A DNA stretch of 64,000 nt from Roseiarcus sp963758335 (GCA_963758335.1 CAVWVF010000004.1:372001-436000), one strand, 5' to 3'. Shown: positions 25,756 to 34,317, counted from the stretch's first letter. Translations and numbers: made by a program. Notes: a model not told the origin generated them from the sequence alone.

Positions 25756-25772
25756 CGTTCTTCGGTTGGCCG

Positions 25773-26090
25773 CTACCAGCCGCCGCCGCCGCCGCCGAAG
25801 AAGCTATGCGCCATGCCGCTGAGGCCGCCGCCGCGCCCCCCGTAGCCGCCGTAGCCGCCATCGCCATAGCCGTAGCCGCCGCCGCCCCACGGGCCGCCGC
25901 CCCAGCCGTAGCCGGGGTAGCCGCCCCACGGGCCGCCGCCATAGCCGTAGCCGGGGTAGCCGCCCCACGGGCCGCCGCCCCAGCCGCCGTAGCCGGGGCC
26001 GCCGCCCCACCATTGCGCCTGAGCCGCGCCGGGCAGCGCCACGGCCGCCGCGACGGCCGTCGCCAACAACAACGCCTTAAGTTTCGACAT
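25773..26090 (-). CDS. Secreted Gly/Trp/Tyr-rich protein, tandem family copy 4
   Basis: 105 residues. Same signal peptide as copies 1-3, mature WWGGGPGYGGWGGGPWGG, repeated PGYGYGGGPWGGY, and one C-terminal GGLSGMAHSFFGGGG module. The upstream leader (GTTAAG..GCATCGTTA spacing and GGAGG before ATG) is shared with copies 1 and 3, so all probably respond to the same signals. Confidence 0.75.
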   Translation of the reverse strand: MSKLKALLLATAVAAAVALPGAAQAQWWGGGPGYGGWGGGPWGGYPGYGYGGGPWGGYPGYGWGGGPWGGGGYGYGDGGYGGYGGRGGGLSGMAHSFFGGGGGGW

Positions 26091-26183
26091 CACATCCTCC
26101 ATCGTTAAGTCGCATCGTTACGATGCGACGTTCGACCGCATCGCCGGCGCAGCCGCGTCGGGCCCCGCCGGCTCTGCGATGCG

Positions 26184-26204
26184 GCGAGGGCCGCGGGCCC
26201 TCGC
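26184..26204 (-). terminator. Hairpin downstream of Gly/Pro-rich gene 5
   Basis: Fifth member of the GCGAGGGCC stem-loop set, with a two-base loop, 17 bp past the stop of the 26221 gene. Confidence 0.5.
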
Positions 26205-26220
26205 CGTTCTTCGGTTGCCG

Positions 26221-26742
26221 TCAGTAGCCGCCGAAGAAGCTCCGCGCCATGCCGCTGAGGCCGCCGCGGTCGCGCCCGTAGCCGCCGTAGCCGTAGCCGT
26301 AGTCGCCGCCCCACGGGCCATAGCCATAGCCGTAGCCGGGGTAACCGCCCCAGCCGTAGCCGGGGTAGCCGCCCCAGGGGCCGCCCCAGCCATAGGGGCC
26401 GCCCCAGCCATAGGGACCACCGCCCCAGCCGCCGTACGGATAGCCGCCGTAGCCGCCGCCGTACGGATAGCCGCCGTAGCCGCCGCCGTACGGATTGCCG
26501 TAGCCGTAGGCCGGCGGCGGCGCGCCAAAACCGGGCCCCATCGGCTCTCTGGCCGCGTTGCTCTCAGGCGGCGCAGTCGGTCTCGGCGCTTCGGTCGGGG
26601 CCTGCGCCTGCGGCTGACCGCTCCACGGGTTGGCCTGATACGGGCCCGAAGGCGGCGGGGGCTGGTTGGTTTGCTGGGCGATCGCCGCCGTCGCCAGGCC
26701 GCTCAATCCGGCGGCCAGCGCGATCATGCTTAGTCTGGTCAT
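26221..26742 (-). CDS. Secreted Pro/Gly/Tyr-rich protein ending in SGMARSFFGG
   Basis: 173 residues; ATG at 26742 after GGAGAGA. The signal peptide (MTRLSMIALAAGLSGLATAA) differs from copies 1-4. A Pro/Gln-rich segment (QQTNQPPPPSGPYQANPW) is followed by GGYGGYPYGG and WGGPYGWGG repeats and the same C-terminal GGLSGMARSFFGG as the tandem family. That shared end suggests a sorting or assembly signal. The protein looks like an older, longer relative of the four short copies. Confidence 0.75.
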   Translation of the reverse strand: MTRLSMIALAAGLSGLATAAIAQQTNQPPPPSGPYQANPWSGQPQAQAPTEAPRPTAPPESNAAREPMGPGFGAPPPAYGYGNPYGGGYGGYPYGGGYGGYPYGGWGGGPYGWGGPYGWGGPWGGYPGYGWGGYPGYGYGYGPWGGDYGYGYGGYGRDRGGLSGMARSFFGGY

Positions 26743-26785
26743 CGCTCTCTCCTTTCTCCGGGACACGGGACCGCATCATGCGGGC

Positions 26786-27763
26786 CTACCAGTTTGGCGG
26801 CAGGGCGCCGGATCGCTCCCGCCACCAGTTCCATGTTTGTGCATTGGTCCACCCCGAGAGCGGCGTGCTCCAAGGCACGTACATGAATGGCGTGCTCAGA
26901 CCCCAGGGATTGAAGGGGTCCGTCATCGAATTGACTTGGCCGAACGTGTCAAACCGCAACGGAGCGTCCGGGCGGTAGGGGTTCGGACCGAAATCTAGAA
27001 AATGGTTCGTCGCGGGCCGAATCAGCGGCATCGGCGGCGCAGCGGCCGGCCCGCCGAGGTCAGGCGGCAGGACGCCTTCCGGTCCCCCCGAAATCTGTGG
27101 CGCGCCGCCGCCGAAGGCCGGGTTCGGCGCGTAGGGGCCGGCGCCATATCCGGCGCCGCCGAATCCATACTGCGAAGCGGCGCCGTTAGGGCCGACGGCG
27201 TAAGGCCCCGCCGTGGAAGGGCCGGCGGAATAGGGCCCGCGCCCCTGGTCTTGCGAGCCCGATCCGCCGCCGCCGAAGGCCGGGTTCGGCGCGTAGGGGC
27301 CGGCGCCGTATCCGGAGCCGAATCCGTAGGAATGGGCGCCGTAGGGGCTGACGGCGTAAGGGCCCGCCGTGAAAGGGCCGGCGGAATAGGGCCCGCGCCC
27401 CTGGTCTTGCGAGCCCCATCCGCCGCCGCTGAAAGCCGGCGTCGGCGCCGTGGGGGCGCGTGCCGGCGCGGCGAAGTTCTCCGGCAGCGCGCCTTCCGGT
27501 CCCCCCGACGGCGCCTTCAGGCCGCCGAAAGCCGGCGTCGGCGCGTAGGGGCCGGCGCCGTATCCGGAGCCGAATCCGGAGGAAGGGGCGCCGTAGGGGC
27601 TGGCGGCGTAAGGGCCCGCTGGGTAAGACCCGGTTCCCATAGACTGCGAGGATTGCGAGTCTTGTGCGCTGTCGCTCAGTTCGGCGAACGTCGCCGATTG
27701 CGCGGCCGACGCGCCAGTGACCGCGGCGGTGAGAATGAGTTCGAATGTGCGGATTGCGGTCAC
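26786..27763 (-). CDS. Secreted Pro/Gly/Tyr-rich repeat protein
   Basis: 325 residues from a GTG that overlaps the RND permease stop by 4 bp. A signal-like N-terminus (ILTAAVTGASAAQSA) precedes three ~60-residue repeats built on AGPYAxxPYGA, GFGSGYGAGPYAP and PAFGG. The last ~100 residues are non-repetitive and Trp/Pro-rich (NHFLDFGPNPYRPDAPLRF, PWGLSTPFMYVPW, NAQTWNWWRE). No family is recognised. Translational coupling to the RND pump implies a linked role, perhaps at the outer surface or as a pump accessory. Confidence 0.7.
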   Translation of the reverse strand: MTAIRTFELILTAAVTGASAAQSATFAELSDSAQDSQSSQSMGTGSYPAGPYAASPYGAPSSGFGSGYGAGPYAPTPAFGGLKAPSGGPEGALPENFAAPARAPTAPTPAFSGGGWGSQDQGRGPYSAGPFTAGPYAVSPYGAHSYGFGSGYGAGPYAPNPAFGGGGSGSQDQGRGPYSAGPSTAGPYAVGPNGAASQYGFGGAGYGAGPYAPNPAFGGGAPQISGGPEGVLPPDLGGPAAAPPMPLIRPATNHFLDFGPNPYRPDAPLRFDTFGQVNSMTDPFNPWGLSTPFMYVPWSTPLSGWTNAQTWNWWRERSGALPPNW

Positions 27764-30700
27764 GCCGAGTCTCCTCCCAAGTCGTTGATTTCCGCGTCAC
27801 TATCAGTCGCCGGCGGCTTTTCGACGGCGCCGTTCGCGGGAGTCTTCGGCTCGGATTCCGCGTCGCCGTTGGTCTTCGCCGCTGTTGCAACCTTTCTCGC
27901 CCCGCGCTTGCGGACTGGCCGCGGCGGACGTTTCGGCTCTTCGACAGCAGGTGCGGTCTCTGGCGTCGGACCTAGGACCGCGGCCTCCCGCTCGGTCTTG
28001 CGTAACAGGCGTAGCGGCCGGCCGGGCGGCGGCTCTGGCGTCGAAGTCGAGTCGGGTGCGGCCTCCGCCTCGCTCTTGCGGACAAGTCGAGGCGGTCGCC
28101 CTGGACTCGCCGGAGCCGGTTCTGGCTCGGGAGGCGAAGGCGCGACCGCTTCCGTCTCGCTCTTGCGCATGAGACGCGCGGGCCGGCCCGGCGCGGCTGC
28201 CGCGGGCTCCGGCGCGCCGCCGACCGCGCTCTCTTCGCTCTTGCGCACGAGGCGCGGCGGCCGTCCCGGCGCCGCAGACGGAATGGGCGCGCTCGGCGAA
28301 GGGGGGCCGCCGGGGCCGCCGCCAGGGGGCGGCGCCCCGGGTCCGCCGGGAGCGCCCGGGCTCGGCGCGCCTCCATGAGGGGCGCCGCCGTGCGGCGGAC
28401 GGCCGGTGAAATATTTGCGCACCGAGACGCAGCCCATCGGGATGACGACCAGCGTGAGGAACGTCGCCACCAGCGAGCCGAAAAGAAGCGAAACCGCCAT
28501 GCCCTGGAAGATCGGGTCGGTCAGCAGCACCATCGAGCCGATCACCAGCGCGAGCGCGGTGATCATGATCGGCCGCAGGCGCACGCGCCCGGCGAGGGTG
28601 ATCGCCTCGGGGACCGACATGCCTTCGGAGACTTTTTCGCGCGCGAATTCGACGAGCAGGATCGAATTGCGCACGATGATGCCGGCGAGCGCGATGAAGC
28701 CGATCATCGAGGTCGCGGTGAAATCGGCGCCGAGCAGCCAATGGCCCGGCACGATGCCGATCATCGTCAGCGGGATCGGCGCCATAACGACCAGCGGCAG
28801 AACGAAACTGCGAAACTCCGCCACCACGAGAATGTAGATGAGGACCAGCGCCGCCATGAAGGCGATGCCCATGTCGCGGAAGGTCACGTAGGTGACCTGC
28901 CATTCGCCGTCCCATTTGAAACCGCTGACGTTGGCGTCCTCGGGAGGCCAGAAATAATTGCCGCTGATCGTCTTCCCGTCAGGCGTGACGTAGCTCTTCA
29001 GCGCCGAGTCGACCGCGAGCATCCCGTAAAGCGGCGCGCCGAGCCGGCCGATCACGTCGCCGGTGACGTATTCCACCGCGCGAAGATCCTTGTGATAGAT
29101 CGGCGGATCGACGCGCTGGGGCTCGAATCGTCCAAGTTCGCTCAGCGGCGTCGTCGATCCGCTCTGGTTGCGCACCGGCAACACCAAGAGATTGCCGAGA
29201 TTGACGCGGGTGGCGAGCGGAACCTGGAGGACGATGACCGCCTGCTCGAGATTATGGGTTTGTTGCAGGGCGCCGACTTCGAAGCCGCCGGTCGCCATCG
29301 CCAGCTCGCGATTGATGTCCTCGATCGAGACGCCGAACAGCTTGGCGCGCTGCCGGTCGACGCGGAACTCGATCTGCTCGTAGGGCGCCTCCATGTAGGT
29401 ATTCACGTCGGCGACGTGCGGCGTCCGCTCCATGACCTGCAGGATGTGACTCGCGACGTCGCGCCTGATCTCGGCCGTCGGGCCATAGAGCTCGACAACC
29501 ACGGGCGCGAGCACCGGCGGGCCCGGCGGGGCCTCGGCGACGGTCAACCGCGCATGCGCGGCCTGCCCGATCGGGCTCAACAGCGACCGCACCGCCTGCG
29601 CGATGTCGTGGCTCGAGCGCTCGCGCAGGTCCTTGTCGACGAGCTGCACGGCGATGTCGGCCTGCCAAGGCTGCTGGCGCATGTAGTAATGGCGCACGAG
29701 ACCGTTGAAATTGAACGGCGAAGACGTGCCGACATAAGTCTGGAAGGCGGTCACTTCGGGCACCGTCTTGAGCGCGTCGTCGAGCCGATGGGCGAGATTG
29801 GCGGTGGCGAACAGGTCCGTGCCCTCCGGCATGTCGATGACGACCTGCATCTCCGACTTGTTGTCGTAGGGCAGCATCTTGAAGGCGACCATCTCGAGCG
29901 GAAACATCGCCACCGCGCCGAGCATCGCGGCGATGATCGCGAGCAGCGTGATCAAGCCGAGGCGCCGCGACCTCATGATCGGTGTGATCACGCCGCCGTA
30001 GCCCTTGCCGATCGCCGCCGCCTGCCGGTGCTCGCGCTCGGCCGCGCGCCTCAACCCAGCCATGTTGGGCTTCACCCGCGCCGCCAGCCACGGCACGAAG
30101 ACGAATGCGGCGAACAGCGAGAACATCATCGCCGCCGAAGAGAGGACCGGAATCGGCAGCATGTAGGGGCCCATCATGTCGGTGACGAAGCCCATCGGCA
30201 AAAGCGCCGCGACGACGGTGAAGGTCGCGATGATCGTCGGATTGCCGACCTCGTCGACCGCGTCGGCGGTCAAGTCGTCGTCGGTGCGGCCGGCTTCCAG
30301 CCAGCGGCGATAGATGTTTTCGACGACCACGATCGCGTCGTCGACGAGAATGCCGATCGCGAACACCAGCGCGAACATCGAGACGCGGTTGATCGTGAAC
30401 TTGAGCACATAGGCGACCGCCAGCGACATCAAGAGCACGGAGGGAATCGTGATGAGCACGATGATCGCCGGCCTGAGGCCCATGGCGACAAAGGCGAGCA
30501 CCGTGACCAGCGCCGAGACGAGGAACAGCTTGAAGATGAGATGCGAGACCTTGTCGCGCGCGGTCGCGCCGTAGTCGCGCGAAATCGTCACGGTCACGTC
30601 CGAGGGGATCAGCGTCCCCTGCATGGCCTTGACTTCCCCTAGGATCGAATCGGCGACATCGACTCCATTGGTGCCCTTTTGCTTGGCGACCGCCACCGTC

Positions 30701-31683
30701 ACCGCCGGCGCGGTGGAGAAGGCGCCGGCGTCGCGGCGCAGCGAATTATCGACGATCGACTTGGTTTCGGATTCGCCCTCGCGGAGCGCGGCGACGTCGC
30801 GCAGGTACACCGGGCGGTTTCCCTGGACCCCGATGACCAGGTTGCCGATATCCGTCGTGTTCTTCAGGAACTCGCCGGTGTAGACGTTGAACCAGCGATT
30901 GCCGTCGATCACGTCGCCGGCCGGCAGATGCTGATTGGCGGCGCTGATCGCTTGGGCGACCTGACCCAGCGTCAGGCCGTAGGCGGCGATCTTCGAGGGG
31001 TCGATTTCGATCCGCGCCTGTTGGAGGCTGCCGCCGACGACGAAACTCTGGCCGGTGTTCGGCAGCGACTTCAGGCGCAGCTCGACGTCGAGCCCGAGCT
31101 TGCGCAACTCAACGGGGTCGAGCGAATTGGACGAAAGGGTGACGGTGACCACCGGCACGTCGTCGATGCTCTTGGGCTTGACCAGCGGCTGCAGCACCCC
31201 CTTCGGCATGAAATCCATGTGCGACTGGAGCTTGGAGAACAGTTTGACAAGCGAGGGCTCCATCTGCTCGCCGACCTCGAAACGCACGGTGACCATCGAC
31301 AGGCCTTCGTGCGAGACCGAGTAGACGTGCTTGACGCCCGAGATTTCCGACATCAGCCGCTCGAGCGGCTCGGAAACCAGGTGGTTGACCTCTTCCGCCG
31401 ACGCGCCGGGATAGGCGACCAGAATGTCGACCATCGGCACCGATATCTGCGGGTCCTCCTCGCGCGGGGTCACGATCATGCCGAGCGTCCCCACGAGGAA
31501 GAAGGCGATCAAGAGAAGCGGCGTCAGCGGCGACTCGACGAAGGCCGAAGCGACCCGTCCGGCGAGGCCCCATCGTCGCTCCGGCGCCGCCGGCGCGCCG
31601 GCCGGAGCAGGCGCTGCGACGCCCGGGTGTGTCACATCGGGCGCAGCAGGCGCTGCGACGTCCGGGTGTGTCACTTCGGTCAC
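27760..31683 (-). CDS. RND-family efflux/export permease with repeated C-terminal tail
   Basis: 1307 residues from GTG 31683. Residues ~45-1080 are a normal 12-helix RND permease with large periplasmic loops; GILVDDAIVVVENIYRRW near 445-460 holds the proton-relay aspartates of helix 4. The motif TPREEDPQISVPMVDI is typical of the non-HAE1 branch. The last ~225 residues are extra: a Pro/Gly linker, then five units of the type APGRPPRLVRKSE, then an acidic end. The tail would be cytosolic. The substrate cannot be told; the SCP2-like neighbour hints at a lipid. Confidence 0.9.
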   Translation of the reverse strand: MTEVTHPDVAAPAAPDVTHPGVAAPAPAGAPAAPERRWGLAGRVASAFVESPLTPLLLIAFFLVGTLGMIVTPREEDPQISVPMVDILVAYPGASAEEVNHLVSEPLERLMSEISGVKHVYSVSHEGLSMVTVRFEVGEQMEPSLVKLFSKLQSHMDFMPKGVLQPLVKPKSIDDVPVVTVTLSSNSLDPVELRKLGLDVELRLKSLPNTGQSFVVGGSLQQARIEIDPSKIAAYGLTLGQVAQAISAANQHLPAGDVIDGNRWFNVYTGEFLKNTTDIGNLVIGVQGNRPVYLRDVAALREGESETKSIVDNSLRRDAGAFSTAPAVTVAVAKQKGTNGVDVADSILGEVKAMQGTLIPSDVTVTISRDYGATARDKVSHLIFKLFLVSALVTVLAFVAMGLRPAIIVLITIPSVLLMSLAVAYVLKFTINRVSMFALVFAIGILVDDAIVVVENIYRRWLEAGRTDDDLTADAVDEVGNPTIIATFTVVAALLPMGFVTDMMGPYMLPIPVLSSAAMMFSLFAAFVFVPWLAARVKPNMAGLRRAAEREHRQAAAIGKGYGGVITPIMRSRRLGLITLLAIIAAMLGAVAMFPLEMVAFKMLPYDNKSEMQVVIDMPEGTDLFATANLAHRLDDALKTVPEVTAFQTYVGTSSPFNFNGLVRHYYMRQQPWQADIAVQLVDKDLRERSSHDIAQAVRSLLSPIGQAAHARLTVAEAPPGPPVLAPVVVELYGPTAEIRRDVASHILQVMERTPHVADVNTYMEAPYEQIEFRVDRQRAKLFGVSIEDINRELAMATGGFEVGALQQTHNLEQAVIVLQVPLATRVNLGNLLVLPVRNQSGSTTPLSELGRFEPQRVDPPIYHKDLRAVEYVTGDVIGRLGAPLYGMLAVDSALKSYVTPDGKTISGNYFWPPEDANVSGFKWDGEWQVTYVTFRDMGIAFMAALVLIYILVVAEFRSFVLPLVVMAPIPLTMIGIVPGHWLLGADFTATSMIGFIALAGIIVRNSILLVEFAREKVSEGMSVPEAITLAGRVRLRPIMITALALVIGSMVLLTDPIFQGMAVSLLFGSLVATFLTLVVIPMGCVSVRKYFTGRPPHGGAPHGGAPSPGAPGGPGAPPPGGGPGGPPSPSAPIPSAAPGRPPRLVRKSEESAVGGAPEPAAAAPGRPARLMRKSETEAVAPSPPEPEPAPASPGRPPRLVRKSEAEAAPDSTSTPEPPPGRPLRLLRKTEREAAVLGPTPETAPAVEEPKRPPRPVRKRGARKVATAAKTNGDAESEPKTPANGAVEKPPATDSDAEINDLGGDSA

Positions 31684-31707
31684 GACGCGCGCCTCATGAT
31701 CATGACC

Positions 31708-33156
31708 TCACATCGTCCGGCCGGAAGGCGATTCGCCCGACTTGAGATCGGGAGAGGGATTGGCGATCACCCTTTCGCCCGCGCTGAGGCCGGCCAGCAC
31801 GGCGGTGCGGCCGCCCATCGTGTCGCCGAGCCTCAGCACGCGCATCTCGGGGCCGTGCGCGGTGATGACGAAGGCGACCGGCAGGCTGCCGCGATAGGCG
31901 ATCGCATTGGCGGGTATGGCGGGCGTGAGCGTCGACGGGCTCACGCCGCCGGCCTGGGCGATCCAGACGCGCGCGTACATGCCCGCCGCGACGAGGGCGC
32001 CCTGCGGCAGCGCGAACTTCACCGTCACCGTGTGCTGGTCGGCGTTGGCGGCCGGGAAGATTTGCCTCACCGTAGCCCAGAGGTTTACGCCGTTCACGGT
32101 CACCGGAACCGCATCGCCGAGCTTGACCTGTGCGACCTGGGCGATCGGCACTTCGACGACCACGTCGAGCTGGTCGGCGTCGCCGACGTCGGCGAGCGGC
32201 TGGCCAGGCTGCACGATGTCGCCGACCCGCACGAAGCGCTTCAGGATGACGCCCGCGCGCGGCGATATGGAGCGGCGGTCGCGCAACATCGCCTCGATCT
32301 TGTCGACGTTCGCCTGCGCGCCGACCAAGCCCGCCTGCTGGCGCTCGTATTCCGAGCGCGAGTTGTAAAAGGCGGGGATGCTGGGCTGCATTTGCGACTC
32401 GTAGGCGGGGCCGTACCCGTAGGGCGAATTGAAGCCGCCGTACCCGTAGGGCGAATTGAAGCCGCCGTACCCGTACGGCGAATTGGGGCCGCCATAATTG
32501 GGCCTGCCGCCCATCATGCCCAAAATCGGGCCCATGAAGTCCTGAGCCATGTTGCCGTACCCGTACGGCGAATTCTGGCCGCCGTAATTGGGGCCGCCGC
32601 CCATCATGCCCATCATCGGGCCCATGAAGTCCTGAGCCGTGTTGAAGACCTGCATGCTGTGAGCCATGTTGGTGAACGGCGAATTCCGGCGCCCGTAGAC
32701 GTCGTAGGCCGGCCCGCCCGTCACCGACGTCGTCGGCTGGCCGTACAGTCGGTGATAGAGCTGCGTCTGAGCGTTCACCGACGCGGACTCTTCGGCCGCG
32801 AGATTGGCCCAAGCGGTGCGGTAATCGGCGTCCAGCTCGCTGGTGTCGAGCGCCACGACCAGCTGTCCGGCGGCGACGCGATCGCCTTCCTCGCCGGCGA
32901 GGTAGACGATCCGGCCCGGCGCTTGCGCCAAAAGACGAACAGTGTTGCGCGGCTCGACGTATCCGCCGAGCTCGACCCGCGCCGCGGCGGGCATCTGCGA
33001 GACTTCGACGCTCGCCGGCTCGGGCGCGTCGTAGGCCTGCGCAGCGAGGGGCGACGGTTGCTGTGGGGCGGGCGCGCGGAGGAACCACGAAGCGATGATT
33101 CCTCCGAGGACGGCTGCGATCAGCAGAGAGAGAAATCTTCCGACAGAAGACAACAT
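31708..33156 (-). CDS. RND periplasmic adaptor (HlyD/AcrA type) with Met/Gly/Tyr insertion
   Basis: 482 residues. An N-terminal anchor (FLSLLIAAVLGGIIASWFL) precedes the first lipoyl half (LLAQAPGRIVYLAGEEGDRV). The helical hairpin is interrupted by ~110 residues (about 150-260) of repeats such as AQDFMGPMMGMMGG, PNYGG and NSPYGYGGF. The second lipoyl half (ISPRAGVILKRFVRVGDIVQ), barrel and membrane-proximal domains are normal. It bridges the RND pump to an outer-membrane channel, which is not encoded nearby. The insertion resembles the secreted Gly/Tyr-rich proteins downstream and is Met-rich. Confidence 0.88.
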   Translation of the reverse strand: MLSSVGRFLSLLIAAVLGGIIASWFLRAPAPQQPSPLAAQAYDAPEPASVEVSQMPAAARVELGGYVEPRNTVRLLAQAPGRIVYLAGEEGDRVAAGQLVVALDTSELDADYRTAWANLAAEESASVNAQTQLYHRLYGQPTTSVTGGPAYDVYGRRNSPFTNMAHSMQVFNTAQDFMGPMMGMMGGGPNYGGQNSPYGYGNMAQDFMGPILGMMGGRPNYGGPNSPYGYGGFNSPYGYGGFNSPYGYGPAYESQMQPSIPAFYNSRSEYERQQAGLVGAQANVDKIEAMLRDRRSISPRAGVILKRFVRVGDIVQPGQPLADVGDADQLDVVVEVPIAQVAQVKLGDAVPVTVNGVNLWATVRQIFPAANADQHTVTVKFALPQGALVAAGMYARVWIAQAGGVSPSTLTPAIPANAIAYRGSLPVAFVITAHGPEMRVLRLGDTMGGRTAVLAGLSAGERVIANPSPDLKSGESPSGRTM

Positions 33157-33213
33157 CTCGACGCCTCAACTCGACGCAACTCGCCGTTCGCCCGCCGGGG
33201 CGGGCGCATGCGG

Positions 33214-33618
33214 TCAGGTTCTCGGAACGGCTCCCATGGCGGTGAAGCTCTTGATGAACGGACCGGCCATGGCGGGATTCTTGATCATCGCGCCGTAGTC
33301 GCCGACCACGAACTTGAGCTTGCCGGTGGTGTAAGCCATGCCGAGGCCCATCATCCCGATCCCGGACTTGCACCACTTTTCCCAATCGGCCGGGCTCGCA
33401 CGCAGGTCCCAGTTCAACGCCTCGCCGGCATAGGCGCCGGCCGATGTCACGTAACCGTTCTCGACCTTGAGCACGCCGCGCGGCTTGGGCTCGCCGTCGA
33501 AGCCGTAGCCGATCACGGAATTGAAGCCGATCTTGGCTAGGGCGTCCCCCAGGTCCTTGTCGTCGTTCCAGGCGTTGCCGAAATCGACCATCCAATCATC
33601 AGAAAATAGCGCTGGCAT
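33214..33618 (-). CDS. SCP2-like sterol/lipid-carrier domain protein
   Basis: 134 residues; ATG 33618 after the strong site GGAGGAGGAAGAG. The fold of SCP2-type proteins is suggested by VIGYGFDGEPKPRGVLKVENG, WDLRASPADWEKW and KFVVGDYGAMIKNPAMAGPF. There is no signal peptide, so it should be cytosolic. Such proteins bind sterols, acyl chains or other lipids in a hydrophobic tunnel. It heads the adaptor-RND set, suggesting delivery of a lipid to the pump, but this is inference and the family assignment is by pattern only. Confidence 0.7.
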   Translation of the reverse strand: MPALFSDDWMVDFGNAWNDDKDLGDALAKIGFNSVIGYGFDGEPKPRGVLKVENGYVTSAGAYAGEALNWDLRASPADWEKWCKSGIGMMGLGMAYTTGKLKFVVGDYGAMIKNPAMAGPFIKSFTAMGAVPRT

Positions 33619-33693
33619 TCTCTTCCTCCTCCTCCTCAGTCGGCGGTCCGGCCGGTTTCCTCGTTTGTTGCGCGCCGTTCCGCCGGCGGTCCT

Positions 33694-33731
33694 TACATTA
33701 GAATGTTATCATATTCTTAAATTTGAATGTA
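33694..33731. promoter_or_regulatory. Nested inverted repeat upstream of the SCP2-RND genes (candidate operator)
   Basis: An inner pair AGAAT-N8-ATTCT (33700-33717) lies within an outer pair TACATT...AATGTA (33694-33699 and 33726-33731). GAATGT is also directly repeated. The site is strongly AT-rich in a GC-rich context and starts 76 bp upstream of the SCP2 start codon, where a repressor or activator would bind. No matching regulator is adjacent. Confidence 0.45.
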
Positions 33732-33797
33732 TGCATATGGGCCGCGCCCGTCAACGCCCTTTTGTGAAGATTCGATTAAGGTGCGTCAACTCGCCCT

Positions 33798-33812
33798 TTA
33801 ACCTATGGTTAA
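33798..33812. promoter_or_regulatory. CtrA-type site TTAA-N7-TTAA
   Basis: TTAACCTATGGTTAA is an exact match to the CtrA consensus and almost palindromic. It lies ~180 bp upstream of the SCP2 gene start and upstream of a dead gene on the other side. By chance such a site is rare at this GC content. The rest of 33732-33950 has no gene. Confidence 0.4.
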
Positions 33813-33954
33813 CCAGCGCGCGGCCCTGTCTATGAGCGCCTATGATCCCGCGCGCGTTTTCGACACGCCGATGCGGCAAACGGGAATTGTTGAAATCTAA
33901 GGTTTTTCCGGATCCGACGCGATGAGGCGAATCGACGCGGGCGAATCGACGCGT

Positions 33955-34150
33955 TTCCGGCGGATCCGCCCCAGAAGTGATCGACGAGGGCGTCTCGGGC
34001 TATTTGGTCGACGACGTCGCCGGCGCCATATCCGCCGTCCACAGCGTCGGAAGGTTCGATCGGGCAAAGGCGCGGGCGTGTTTCGAGCGCCGCTTCACGA
34101 TCGATCGCGTCGCCCGCGACTGCGTGAATATCTTCCACGCCCTGCCGGGC
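33955..34150 (+). pseudogene. Glycosyltransferase (GT4 type), C-terminal remnant
   Basis: A frame entering without a start reads APEVIDEGVSGYLVDDVAGA, then VGRFDRAKARACFERRFTID and VARDCVNIFHALPG. This is the donor-sugar-binding end of group 1 glycosyltransferases. The first ~80% of the protein is missing. It borders the convergent glycogen-debranching gene, so a carbohydrate locus may have been deleted here. Confidence 0.6.
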
Positions 34151-34317
34151 GTGCGGTTCGCGGTCCCGCGCGTCCGCCTGGCGACAGGCTGGGCAGCGCC
34201 GCTCGCTCCGAGGGTCAGCGTCTTCGGCGACGCCCCGCCCGCCGTGGTCTCCGCGCCGGCGTTGGCGCGCCTCCCGGCCCGCCCGAACGCTAGCCGAAGG
34301 ACTGACCCCTCGCGCTC

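Noticed and set aside
24461..26204. Regular repeats resembling a CRISPR array
   Set aside because: Repeat units are coding Gly/Tyr modules and ~140-bp intergenic duplicates, not 25-40 bp repeats with unique spacers; no cas genes.
28375..33540. Long plus-strand frames of 755 and 953 codons opposite the RND pump and adaptor
   Set aside because: Composition is Arg/His/Asp-rich with no domain; the minus-strand RND and adaptor proteins are unmistakable.
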